This document shows positions 1 through 6,884 of a DNA stretch of 7,229 nt, in pieces. The position numbers and the translations under genes were made by a program. The stretch covers positions 1 through 7,229 of the forward strand of contig USSR01000357.1 in the NCBI GenBank assembly GCA_900557355.1. The letters run 5' to 3'. The number at the start of each line of letters is the position of its first letter. The first letter of the stretch is position 1. This DNA comes from an uncultured Bacteroides sp. GTDB taxonomy: Bacteria > Bacteroidota > Bacteroidia > Bacteroidales > Bacteroidaceae. The notes under the pieces were generated by a model. The model was not told where the DNA came from. It searched no databases and saw only the letters and a list, made by a program, of their open reading frames with translations.

Positions 1-465
1 TATACCCACATCCTCGGTGGCCTGGAAAAAGACAGCAACACTGGTGCAATCTCTACCGATCCTGAAAACCACAACCAGATGTGCCACCTGCGTGCAGAAA
101 AAGTTGCAAAGATTGTCGTGCCCGATGTAGAAGTACAAGGCTGTGTAGATGACGCAGACCTGCTGATTGTAGGTTTTGGTGGTACTTACGGACACTTGTA
201 TTCTGCTATGGAAGAGATGAACAAAGCCGGACAAAAAGTAGCTTTAGCCCACTTCTCTTATATCAATCCGCTGCCTAAAAATACGGCTGAAGTATTGAAG
301 AAATATAAAAAAGTGGTAGTTGCCGAACAGAATCTGGGACAATTTGCCGGTTATCTCCGCATGAAGGTGGATAATTTCACTCCGTATCAATTCAATGAAG
401 TCAAGGGACAGCCGTTCGTAGTAAGCGAATTAGTGGCTGCCTTCACCGAGATACTGAAGAAGTGA
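1..465 (+). CDS. korA: 2-oxoacid:ferredoxin oxidoreductase alpha subunit, C-terminal part (partial)
   Basis: The reading frame is open from base 1 and ends at TGA 463-465, giving the last 154 residues; the start lies outside the window. The visible part begins THILGGLEKDSNTG and continues through DPENH, the family's GLE-x(n)-DPENH region at the end of the pyrimidine-domain part. A Rossmann-like domain follows with DADLLIVGFGGTYGHL and HFSYINPLP, which matches the C-terminal domain II of 2-oxoacid:ferredoxin oxidoreductase alpha chains. With the beta subunit downstream it would form the cytoplasmic enzyme that interconverts a 2-oxoacid plus CoA with acyl-CoA, CO2 and reduced ferredoxin. In Bacteroides this pair is usually assigned to 2-oxoglutarate/succinyl-CoA, which would supply 2-oxoglutarate in an incomplete TCA cycle. 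Substrate choice is inferred from family knowledge; pyruvate or a branched 2-oxoacid cannot be excluded from a C-terminal fragment. The internal ATG at 79 is not a real start. Confidence 0.93.
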   Translation, partial: YTHILGGLEKDSNTGAISTDPENHNQMCHLRAEKVAKIVVPDVEVQGCVDDADLLIVGFGGTYGHLYSAMEEMNKAGQKVALAHFSYINPLPKNTAEVLKKYKKVVVAEQNLGQFAGYLRMKVDNFTPYQFNEVKGQPFVVSELVAAFTEILKK

Positions 466-536
466 CAAGCTACAGGCTACGAGTAACAAGTACTGCCCTG
501 AACAGACTTGTAGCTTGTAGCTCGTAACTCGTAACT
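465..536. repeat. Two inverted arrays of degenerate 7-bp tandem repeats in the korA-korB gap
   Basis: The left array (465-492) reads as four 7-mers: ACAAGCT, ACAGGCT, ACGAGTA, ACAAGTA. The right array (507-536) reads as CTTGTAG twice, CTCGTAA twice, then CT. The arrays are approximate reverse complements. Bases 465-483 can pair with 507-525 over 19 positions (16 Watson-Crick, 2 G-U, 1 mismatch), leaving a loop of about 23 nt. A shorter perfect 6-bp hairpin (486-491 with 506-511) is an alternative. The first unit overlaps the last base of the korA stop codon. The rest of the gap (537-572) is A/T-rich, with three copies of AACTTA at 544, 552 and 559 just before the korB start. The role is unknown: the hairpin could stabilise or process the korAB transcript, or the array may be a mobile or slippage-derived repeat. 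Confidence 0.8.
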
Positions 537-572
537 ACTAAAAAACTTATCAACTTAAAACTTAAGAACATC

Positions 573-1577
573 ATGAGCGAATATACAGCTAAAAATTTCA
601 AAAAAGGACAGCCTCGTTGGTGTCCGGGTTGCGGTGACCACTTCTTCTTGAATTCACTGCACAAAGCACTGGCAGAAATCGGCGTTAAGCCTTGGGAAAC
701 TGCCGTTATTTCGGGTATCGGTTGCTCCAGCCGTCTGCCTTATTATATGAATACGTATGCGATGCAGACTATCCACGGACGTGCTGCCGCTATCTCTACC
801 GGATGCAGTGTTACCAATCCTAACCTGAGCGTTTGGCAGGTTTCAGGTGATGGTGACGGTCTGGCTATCGGTGGTAACCACTTTATCCATGCTATCCGTC
901 GTAATATAGATATCAACATTCTGTTGCTGAACAACCGCATCTACGGTCTGACAAAAGGACAATATTCTCCAACGTCTCCGCGTGGCTTCGTCAGTAAATC
1001 CTCTCCTTATGGTACGGTAGAAGATCCGTTCCACCCAGCTGAACTTTGCTTCGGTGCCCGTGGACGTTTCTTTGCACGCTGTGTAGCTACAGATGGTCCC
1101 GGCACAGGAGAAGTTCTGAAGGCTGCTGCTAATCATAAAGGAACTGCTGTGTGTGAGATTTTGCAACACTGCGTTATCTTCAATGACGGAACCTACGGCT
1201 CTGTATACAACAAAGACGGACGTGCCAAGAATGCTATCTACCTGGAACACGGTAAGCCAATGCTTTTCGGTGAGAACAAAGAGTTTGGATTGATGCAGGA
1301 AGGTTTCGGACTGAAAGTTGTGAAGTTGGGCGAGAACGGTATCACAGAAAAGGATATCCTCGTTCATGATGCACACTGCATGGATAATACATTGCAACTG
1401 AAATTGGCTCTGATGGAAGGTCCTGACTTCCCGGTTGCTCTCGGTGTAATCCGCGATGTAGAAGCTCCGACTTACGATGATTCTGTCATGGAACAGATTG
1501 AAGAAGTATCAACAAAGAAGAAGTATCATAACTTCAAGGAACTGTTGATGACGAATGATATTTGGGAAGTAAAGTAA
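573..1577 (+). CDS. korB: 2-oxoacid:ferredoxin oxidoreductase beta subunit, TPP- and Fe-S-binding
   Basis: This is a complete 334-residue protein, a usual or slightly long size for the family. It begins at the ATG after an A/T-rich leader without a strong Shine-Dalgarno sequence. N-terminal CPGCGD (Cys17, Cys20) and GIGCSSR (Cys51), together with Cys200 in EILQHCVIFNDG, match the four cysteines that bind the single [4Fe-4S] cluster in two-subunit enzymes of this type. The thiamine-diphosphate/Mg site is GDGDGLAIGGNH (residues 92-103) followed by LLNNRIYGLTKGQYSPTSP (118-136). The protein is cytoplasmic and pairs with the upstream alpha subunit; beta carries the cofactor, and the pair oxidises or forms a 2-oxoacid with ferredoxin as electron carrier. 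The gene lies 107 bp after korA and is followed 25 bp later by a terminator, so korAB looks like the end of an operon. The family is certain; 2-oxoglutarate specificity is inferred. Confidence 0.95.
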   Translation: MSEYTAKNFKKGQPRWCPGCGDHFFLNSLHKALAEIGVKPWETAVISGIGCSSRLPYYMNTYAMQTIHGRAAAISTGCSVTNPNLSVWQVSGDGDGLAIGGNHFIHAIRRNIDINILLLNNRIYGLTKGQYSPTSPRGFVSKSSPYGTVEDPFHPAELCFGARGRFFARCVATDGPGTGEVLKAAANHKGTAVCEILQHCVIFNDGTYGSVYNKDGRAKNAIYLEHGKPMLFGENKEFGLMQEGFGLKVVKLGENGITEKDILVHDAHCMDNTLQLKLALMEGPDFPVALGVIRDVEAPTYDDSVMEQIEEVSTKKKYHNFKELLMTNDIWEVK

Positions 1578-1601
1578 GCGAATACAATACTTCTTTCTGA
1601 T

Positions 1602-1653
1602 AAAAGCCTCATTACCGTTATTCTATAAAATAGTAACGATAATGAGGTTTCTT
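1602..1653 (+). terminator. Intrinsic terminator of the korAB operon
   Basis: A long stem starts about 25 bp after the korB stop. CCTCATTACCGTTA (1607-1620) pairs with TAACGATAATGAGG (1634-1647) with one mismatch. A two-base bulge and a further CTAT/ATAG pair close on an AAA loop. The arm is preceded by AAAAG and followed by TTTCTT, so the stem can extend and ends in a U-rich tail. The A-tract on the other side would let it work in both directions, but no - strand gene reads into it closely. Confidence 0.85.
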
Positions 1654-1677
1654 CGTAATGCCTTAGCCTGATAATGC

Positions 1678-1729
1678 TTTTACATCGTTGGGAAAATCGT
1701 ATGTAAATGCGATGTCCTAACTTTCCCAA
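1678..1729. repeat. Overlapping, mutually exclusive short inverted repeats
   Basis: Three perfect inverted pairs are nested in 52 bp: TTTACAT (1679-1685) with ATGTAAA (1701-1707), ACATCG (1682-1687) with CGATGT (1710-1715), and TTGGGAAA (1688-1695) with TTTCCCAA (1722-1729). The first two share bases and cannot form together. No gene is visible here. The stretch lies between the korB terminator and the transposase fragment, so it may be the left remnant of the insertion sequence, but I do not recognise it as a known terminal repeat. Confidence 0.5.
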
Positions 1730-1754
1730 GCTTGAACCTTTTAATTCGCTCTAA

Positions 1755-2120
1755 AACAACTATTCCAAAACAGATCCCGATGCGACTTTATGCGCATGAA
1801 AGAAGACCACATGAGGAACAGACTGCTTAAACCGGGATATAATCTTCAGATTTCTACGGAAAATCAGTTCATAACAAACAATGCTTTCTATCACAATCCC
1901 AGTGATATACTGACTCTAATTTCATTTTTATTATATGATCGGATGAAATACCACCGGCTCACGAAAGAGGTTCGTGCGGATACCGGATATGGAAGTGAGG
2001 AGAATTATGAGTTTATGGAACGTTTAGTATAAATACTTATGTGAAGTATAATTATTTTCATGCAGAACAGACAAGGAAATGAAAACGAGACATTTCCAAA
2101 CAAGACAACTTGTATTATAA
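1755..2120 (+). pseudogene. Decayed IS1182-type (DDE) transposase fragment
   Basis: Translating across frames gives a run typical of IS1182-family transposases. NNYSKTDPDAT (1755-1787) comes first, then a frame change consistent with loss of one T in the TTT at 1787-1789. Next come MRMKEDHMRN, LKPGYNLQIST, and ADTGYGSEENYEFMERL in the 1790-2032 frame. A second one-base loss near 2029 then gives INTYVKYNYFHAEQTRK, and after further drift DNLYYK near 2105-2120. The Asp of ADTGYGSE corresponds to a catalytic-region aspartate. Only a central part of the usual protein of about 500 residues remains; the N-terminal helix-turn-helix part and C-terminal end are missing. The 80-residue ORF at 1790-2032 is therefore not a functional gene. 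Names and boundaries rest on remembered family motifs; the ends are approximate. Confidence 0.82.
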
Positions 2121-2121
2121 A

Positions 2122-2151
2122 TAAGAGGGTATCCTTCCAGACACCCTCTTA
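2122..2151 (-). terminator. Perfect 9-bp stem, possible terminator of the lipoprotein operon
   Basis: TAAGAGGGT (2122-2130) pairs perfectly with ACCCTCTTA (2143-2151) around a 12-nt loop. Read on the - strand, the stem is followed by TTTATAATA, a loose U-rich tail. On the + strand it is followed by ATGCTTACG, a poor tail. It lies about 120 bp past the stop of the metalloproteinase gene, so it may catch readthrough from that operon. It could also block transcription into or out of the IS remnant. Confidence 0.5.
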
Positions 2152-2233
2152 ATGCTTACGTATGAGAGAAGAATTGAAAAATGCAGTGATTCCTTAACGG
2201 AAATGCATACTTTCTCATTTTGCCTCTTGTTAC

Positions 2234-2263
2234 ATCACTAACATCGGCATGGATATTGGTGAT
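2234..2263 (-). terminator. Hairpin just after the metalloproteinase stop codon
   Basis: ATCACTAACAT (2234-2244) can pair with ATATTGGTGAT (2253-2263), with one G-T pair and one mismatch and an 8-nt loop. It begins 10 bp beyond the stop codon of the last - strand gene. There is no strong U-run after it on the - strand, so it may be an mRNA 3'-end stabilising hairpin rather than a true intrinsic terminator. Nothing else is recognisable between 2152 and 2273. Confidence 0.35.
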
Positions 2264-2273
2264 ATTTCAAGTT

Positions 2274-3662
2274 TTATTTTTGGCTACGAGATAACCCTAA
2301 TGGGTAACCATCAGACAGAGTAACCGGCAAATCCTTGATACCTCTTACACTACGAGTACCTATTGGTTGTGTCTTTTTAGGACCGGGAATCAGCGGACTG
2401 TATTCCAAAACAAAACGTACCCTATCCCGTTGTTGCTGAGTAAACTCATCAAGGTAACAATACGAGTAATCCATAATGTTGTGGGCCTGATATCGACCGA
2501 AGTTGGCATCTCCATCACGCCAGAACAAAGATTCCCAGTCATAACTTTCAGCAAAAGAAGGATCAGTCTGTATTTTCTCCAACAACTTATTCAGTTGAGC
2601 TTCATAACCGTTTGTCCCCGACCGAATATAGCTTCCGGTATCAGAACAAAAGTCCGTATCAGCCAGCCAGCCTCCCGAAACTTCAGAGAAGGTATGTCTG
2701 AGACCCAAATAGTGTCCTAACTCATGAGCCAACGTAATGTAGAGCTCACTTTGTTTATTCATCAATACTTTCATGGCAGGGTCTTTCACATATTTTACAA
2801 ATACATCTTCCACGTCCTTCAAATAAAGGCTGTTGAGAGAGATACCGTGTACATAGTTCAGATTTTCCAAAGTGGTGCCAATTGAGACAGATTCCAATCC
2901 TGCCAACCAATGTTCAGAATCTTCTGCCGGATTATAAGGAAAGGTAGAAATGCCCAAAATACTAGATATGGAGAAAGGATAGATTAAGATATTAATGTAT
3001 TCATTGGGCTCCCAGATGAAATGTGTGTATTGCCCTGTCTTATCTTCCATGACGGTAGTCGGATCCAACTTTTCCTGTGGCCAATAGATACGGTCAATTC
3101 CTGCTTCTTTCAACTTGTTCCCTTGCGGGTCGTATTCAGCAAGTACGAATTCCATGTTCAAATCCATACTGTTGTTACTTGCATGAGAATAAAGGCTGTT
3201 CACTTCGTTAAGCATCCCGTACAGCACCTCTGCACTTGGATTCTGTGAGACATCAAACTCATCATTGTATATCACGTGGAAAACAACAGGAATACGGTAT
3301 CTGAATTCACCGTCTATCTCATTTTTTTGTTGTTGCAACTTGATAGTGAACTGTTCCTCTTGGGAATAAACGACAATTTCGCCTTGGCGTGATTCACCCA
3401 AATTAGCCTCAATGTTGAATACCAATGTACGATTTCCATTTCCTTTTGTGGTAAGCATAGTACACCAGTCCACCAGACTTTTCGCCGTCCACTCGGCCTC
3501 TGTGGTCATAACTATCTCGTAGGTTTGTCCCTGATAAGGAATATTGGTGATTTCGTTCTGCTGGAATTCTACTATCGGGATGATTGTTTCTTCGTTGTCA
3601 TCGCTGCATCCTGCAAATAGAAAGCAGCAGAATAACGTGATGTAATAAATGTAATTTTTCAT
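2274..3662 (-). CDS. BACON-domain zinc metalloproteinase lipoprotein (metzincin, BF0631-like)
   Basis: This 462-residue predicted lipoprotein has signal peptide residues 1-18 ending in LFAGC, so Cys19 should be lipidated. The acidic run after it (SDDNEE) fits the Bacteroidetes surface-export signal. Residues about 30-113 form a BACON-type beta domain with the usual Trp-rich core (EAEWTAKSLVDWC). The catalytic part (about 120-425) starts RYRIPVVFHVIYND and carries the full metzincin zinc motif HELGHYLGLRH (His313, Glu314, His317, His323; bases 2694-2726), with a Met-turn in NIMDYSYC (Met397). This resembles the Bacteroides zinc-dependent metalloproteinase lipoproteins of BF0631 type, related to pappalysin-like (M43) proteases. 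All catalytic residues are present, so it is probably active at the cell surface; the substrate is unknown. It is the last gene of the operon, 18 bp after its neighbour. No good Shine-Dalgarno sequence precedes the ATG. A 37-residue basic tail (426-462) follows the domain. Confidence 0.9.
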   Translation of the reverse strand: MKNYIYYITLFCCFLFAGCSDDNEETIIPIVEFQQNEITNIPYQGQTYEIVMTTEAEWTAKSLVDWCTMLTTKGNGNRTLVFNIEANLGESRQGEIVVYSQEEQFTIKLQQQKNEIDGEFRYRIPVVFHVIYNDEFDVSQNPSAEVLYGMLNEVNSLYSHASNNSMDLNMEFVLAEYDPQGNKLKEAGIDRIYWPQEKLDPTTVMEDKTGQYTHFIWEPNEYINILIYPFSISSILGISTFPYNPAEDSEHWLAGLESVSIGTTLENLNYVHGISLNSLYLKDVEDVFVKYVKDPAMKVLMNKQSELYITLAHELGHYLGLRHTFSEVSGGWLADTDFCSDTGSYIRSGTNGYEAQLNKLLEKIQTDPSFAESYDWESLFWRDGDANFGRYQAHNIMDYSYCYLDEFTQQQRDRVRFVLEYSPLIPGPKKTQPIGTRSVRGIKDLPVTLSDGYPLGLSRSQK

Positions 3663-3680
3663 AAATCTGCATTTTAAAGA

Positions 3681-4997
3681 TTATTTTCTAACAGGAAATA
3701 CCTTGAAAAGTTTTGGGTTCGGAACCAGTGTCCGATAATTTGATGGGAAGTATGGATGTGTCGTTCGTGTGACCGCGCCATCGGTTGTTACGCCAAACTC
3801 GTACATGACGGGCAAGGTAGTGACACTACCATCGAATCCCCACGCCAAAATACAATACCTTGCATTGGCGGTGAGACCTGTTAAATCTTTTTCTTGAATT
3901 CCTACCACCGTCATATTACCGAGTTCATCTTTGTATGTGTCCATATAGTCTGAAGCCAATTCTTGTGCGGTGAGTGTGGCATTTTCTTCAGTAAGCATAT
4001 CATGGAACCAAAGATAGTTTTGGTCACTCATACTTGGAATCAGACGAATATGCGCGCTTCCGGCTCCGGCAGACGTAACTTCAATATCGAACGTCATACC
4101 GTTACCTTCCTTTTTCCCAGAAGTGAAAACACCGGTACTTATGACCGATGCCGAACCGATAATGATCTGATCGTCTATCTCGACAGTCTTGAAGGCGGAA
4201 GCCAACCAAATATATTCGGTATCAGGTATCAGTCCTGTCACGGCATAAGAGGTTTTGCCTTTACTGAATAGATGGTCTAACATTTGTTGCAAAGTCTCAT
4301 CTGTCAGCGAACCGGATGGAGCGAACTGTGCCATGGCTAACTGAAAATCACTTTGGAAAAGTGCGTCAAGCGCATCGCTTGCGGTATATGATCCGCTTTG
4401 CACATAATTGTCATAGACCGATTTTTTCAAGACATTGAAGTAGTAGTACACATTGTTTACGGAAGGGGCTACGTTCAGCACAGCCTGATTGCTATTTTTC
4501 CGTACCTCAACATCAAATGTGCACTCTATCGGGTCGATGGCAAGAGTCTGGAAAAACAGATACTCGGCCTTATGGGCGATTTTCGTACCCGACACAGCAA
4601 ATACCACCAACTCATACAGTTTGCCAGGTCGAAGCCCTTCTATCTTTTTGTTATCAAGATTACCGGTAAATGCAACGGAAGCAATGTAATCTTCAACTTG
4701 CATTCCCGCTTCTTTGGCTTGTTCTTTCAGTTGCGTCATGAGATAGAGAGGAAGATCTCCTTTGTTCACTTCATCAACGGTCTTCTTATCCACATACAAA
4801 CAGACATAAGGTATATTGGCGTCTTTTACCTGAACACTGAAAGTGAAAGATGTTGATGTTACTTCACCTCCCGTGATTACCAATTCTTGCTCGTTAGGAT
4901 TGAAAACAGAGGCTTCTGTCGGATTATCATCGTCCGAGCACGCACAAAAGAGGACAATGCTCATTAAGCCCCAAAGAGTATAGAATATCTTTTTCAT
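3681..4997 (-). CDS. Surface lipoprotein with three Fn3-like modules, function unknown
   Basis: This is a 438-residue predicted lipoprotein. The signal peptide ends VLFCAC, so Cys20 is the likely lipidated residue, with Phe rather than Leu at -3. SDDDN follows, a strong surface-export signal. The rest consists of three diverged modules at about 51-137, 160-271 and 302-390. Each opens with a (T/M)TF-(D/S)-(I/V)-x-V strand, carries a helical insertion (for example LTDETLQQMLDHLF), and closes with a G-L-x-(P/A)-x-x-x-Y motif: GLRPGKLY, GLIPDTEY, GLTANARY. That closing motif is typical of fibronectin type III-like folds. No catalytic residues are evident, so a binding or scaffold role is an inference. 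The gene sits 48 bp after the 612-residue lipoprotein gene and 18 bp before the metalloproteinase gene, so the three are probably co-transcribed. The start is supported by a strong upstream AAGGAG. Confidence 0.85.
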   Translation of the reverse strand: MKKIFYTLWGLMSIVLFCACSDDDNPTEASVFNPNEQELVITGGEVTSTSFTFSVQVKDANIPYVCLYVDKKTVDEVNKGDLPLYLMTQLKEQAKEAGMQVEDYIASVAFTGNLDNKKIEGLRPGKLYELVVFAVSGTKIAHKAEYLFFQTLAIDPIECTFDVEVRKNSNQAVLNVAPSVNNVYYYFNVLKKSVYDNYVQSGSYTASDALDALFQSDFQLAMAQFAPSGSLTDETLQQMLDHLFSKGKTSYAVTGLIPDTEYIWLASAFKTVEIDDQIIIGSASVISTGVFTSGKKEGNGMTFDIEVTSAGAGSAHIRLIPSMSDQNYLWFHDMLTEENATLTAQELASDYMDTYKDELGNMTVVGIQEKDLTGLTANARYCILAWGFDGSVTTLPVMYEFGVTTDGAVTRTTHPYFPSNYRTLVPNPKLFKVFPVRK

Positions 4998-5005
4998 ATA
5001 TTTTT

Positions 5006-5011
5006 CTCCTT
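5006..5011 (-). promoter_or_regulatory. Strong Shine-Dalgarno for the 438-residue lipoprotein
   Basis: On the - strand AAGGAG stands 8 nt before the ATG at 4997. Shine-Dalgarno sequences this good are uncommon in Bacteroides, and neither flanking gene of the operon has one. It supports the chosen start and suggests efficient independent translation of the middle gene. Confidence 0.65.
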
Positions 5012-5045
5012 GTTACTGATTCATCTATGATTAACAAAACTTCTT

Positions 5046-6884
5046 TTATTTGATTTTATACATATTCGATTTCAATGGAAATACATTCATTCCGGCATCT
5101 GTCAGCGGGATGACACCTTCCCATTCGCCGTTCCAGCGGTGTCCCCTATCATCCATAAAGTCAAATCTAAGGTGATAAGTTTCACCTGACACGTGCTTGA
5201 TGAAGAATTCCCCCTCTGTGGCAGGAGCCACTGTAGCCACCATTCCTCCTCCGGCATATGCTCCAACGAAAGCGGTGCCGATAATTTGCCCGTTGCCGAA
5301 GTTTATTGCACCTTGCGTGAATTGCCCGGGACGTGCCGTCTGGTCTTCAGGAGCGGCTGTTAAGATACCATCAGGAATTGGTTCGTTGAAGTTGGCGAAT
5401 GATTTGCTCACGAACTCCACCATAAACCCATCGCCCGTCTTTCCATCATAAGGATTCAGGTTGATAGTATAGGCTGTACAACCGTTACCATATACATCAC
5501 CGTAATACTTGCCTTGCGCCAAGGCGTTGGAAAGGTTTAAGGTATAGTCATCCGTCAGTGTGGAGATACGTCCGGGAACGTTGCGAATAGTCAATGGGCC
5601 GTCGTAAGTGGCCTGTACCTTGTATTTTCCGTCATCCGTCTTGAGATCGCAAGTGATGTGGTAATTACCTTCTCCGGCTTCTTCGATGGTGAGCGTACCG
5701 TCGGTCAGCAAGCCTATCTTATCCACCACGCCTTCGTCGTTGTACAGTATGATACGGGTACCCCTAGCCGCTGTAGGATCTGTAGCTATCGATGAAGGTC
5801 TTCCGGGAAAGATGGTTCCTGCCTCTCCAAAAATAAGGCCGGAAGGGTCTGGGACAGTAAACGGATAAACACCCGTAGTGGGACGCCCGTCCTTGTCATA
5901 CTTGAAAAAGATTTCAAAACTCAGTGTTCTTTTAAGCATTGGAAAGCCCCAATCACTCATTTCACTTTGTGAAAGGTCTAAAACACAGTGCATCTTTTCC
6001 TTGTCTCCTACCCCGAAATAGGCATCAGCAGAGGTTGCAATGAAAATTTCATCCTGCTCGATGGAAGGTACCTTCTTCAATCCATCCACAACAACCGGCC
6101 CGGTGTATGTAGCGCGATGGAATTCTCCTTTGTTGTCAAGGCCTATTAAGGTAACGGTATAACCGTCTTCTCCAGCTTTTTCGATAGTGATACTACCTGA
6201 TTCGAATGAGCGTTGATCTGAGTCGATTATTTCTTTGCCTGTCTTGACATAGCGGGCGGAATTTTTGTCAGCAGTACCTACGGCTTGCTTTTCAACCATG
6301 GGATAAACCCCTGGTTTTAACTTGATGTTATAAAGATCGGTCGGCGGCTCAGCACAAATGGTAAAGTTATAATAGATAGCTTCTGTTTGCCAAAGACCTT
6401 GGTCGGTATATCCTTTGTCTGAAATGTTCATGCTATATATATGTGCCGTTTCGTATACCGGAATCCAATATCCGCTGGAATAATTTCCTTTCAGGTCATG
6501 ACTGAATACACACGCTTCTTGATTGACAGAAACTTCGCTACTGAACAATTCCTGATTGTCCAGACTATAATAGATGTCAATCTTACCCATTCTTTCGCCT
6601 TCATAGTTTGTAGCTACCGCAAAAGTAATGGTCCCCGAAGTAGGCTCCACCTTGACGCCGCTGATCCAGTCTGCGTCAGAAGTAGCTGTGATTTCGCCAC
6701 CGGACACCCGATCTTTGATTTTATAGTTGAAAGATTGCGCACCGCCAAGTGAGGTGACACTGATAACTCCCGGCTTACTGAAACTTACTGTTGGAGAAAC
6801 ATTCTTTTCTTCCGAATCACAACCGGTGACGGAAAAAGTCAACGCAAATAGTGCGCTAAGTAGCAAAAAGGGTTTAATTCTCAT
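5046..6884 (-). CDS. BACON-domain surface lipoprotein with three repeated beta-rich modules
   Basis: This is 612 residues from the ATG at 6884; an in-frame GTG at 6893 would add three residues, but the ATG places the Arg/Lys start (MRIK) and hydrophobic core as in a normal signal peptide. The lipobox is SVTGC (Cys22), followed by acidic DSEEK, the surface-export pattern. Residues about 33-124 form a BACON domain (SDADWISGVKVEPTSG, ending VSVNQEA). Three related modules follow at about 144-265, 288-433 and 458-594. Each runs from a tyrosine-rich strand to a closing (I/L)-x-(I/K)-x-x-A/V-G-x-x-x-Y-x-(V/I/L) strand pair: IEKAGEDGYTVTL, IEEAGEGNYHITC, IKHVSGETYHLRF. Each then has a strand ending TYTGP, TYDGP or EWEGV. 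No enzyme motif is seen, and binding of glycan or protein ligands is an inference. It is the first gene of the operon, about 133 nt from the predicted transcription start. Confidence 0.88.
   Translation of the reverse strand: MRIKPFLLLSALFALTFSVTGCDSEEKNVSPTVSFSKPGVISVTSLGGAQSFNYKIKDRVSGGEITATSDADWISGVKVEPTSGTITFAVATNYEGERMGKIDIYYSLDNQELFSSEVSVNQEACVFSHDLKGNYSSGYWIPVYETAHIYSMNISDKGYTDQGLWQTEAIYYNFTICAEPPTDLYNIKLKPGVYPMVEKQAVGTADKNSARYVKTGKEIIDSDQRSFESGSITIEKAGEDGYTVTLIGLDNKGEFHRATYTGPVVVDGLKKVPSIEQDEIFIATSADAYFGVGDKEKMHCVLDLSQSEMSDWGFPMLKRTLSFEIFFKYDKDGRPTTGVYPFTVPDPSGLIFGEAGTIFPGRPSSIATDPTAARGTRIILYNDEGVVDKIGLLTDGTLTIEEAGEGNYHITCDLKTDDGKYKVQATYDGPLTIRNVPGRISTLTDDYTLNLSNALAQGKYYGDVYGNGCTAYTINLNPYDGKTGDGFMVEFVSKSFANFNEPIPDGILTAAPEDQTARPGQFTQGAINFGNGQIIGTAFVGAYAGGGMVATVAPATEGEFFIKHVSGETYHLRFDFMDDRGHRWNGEWEGVIPLTDAGMNVFPLKSNMYKIK

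Noticed and set aside
465..536. A CRISPR array between korA and korB
   Set aside because: The units are only 7 bp, contiguous without spacers and degenerate, which does not fit a CRISPR array.
843..1397. A 184-codon open frame on the - strand inside korB
   Set aside because: It lies wholly inside a clear korB gene, has a composition unlike a real protein and no recognisable motif; it is an antisense shadow of the coding frame.
1790..2032. An intact 80-residue gene
   Set aside because: Its sequence is the middle of a transposase whose neighbouring parts continue in other frames on both sides, so it is a piece of a pseudogene.
4398..4856. A 152-codon + strand open frame
   Set aside because: It is opposite the 438-residue lipoprotein gene, which has a signal peptide, repeats and a Shine-Dalgarno sequence; the + frame has none of these.
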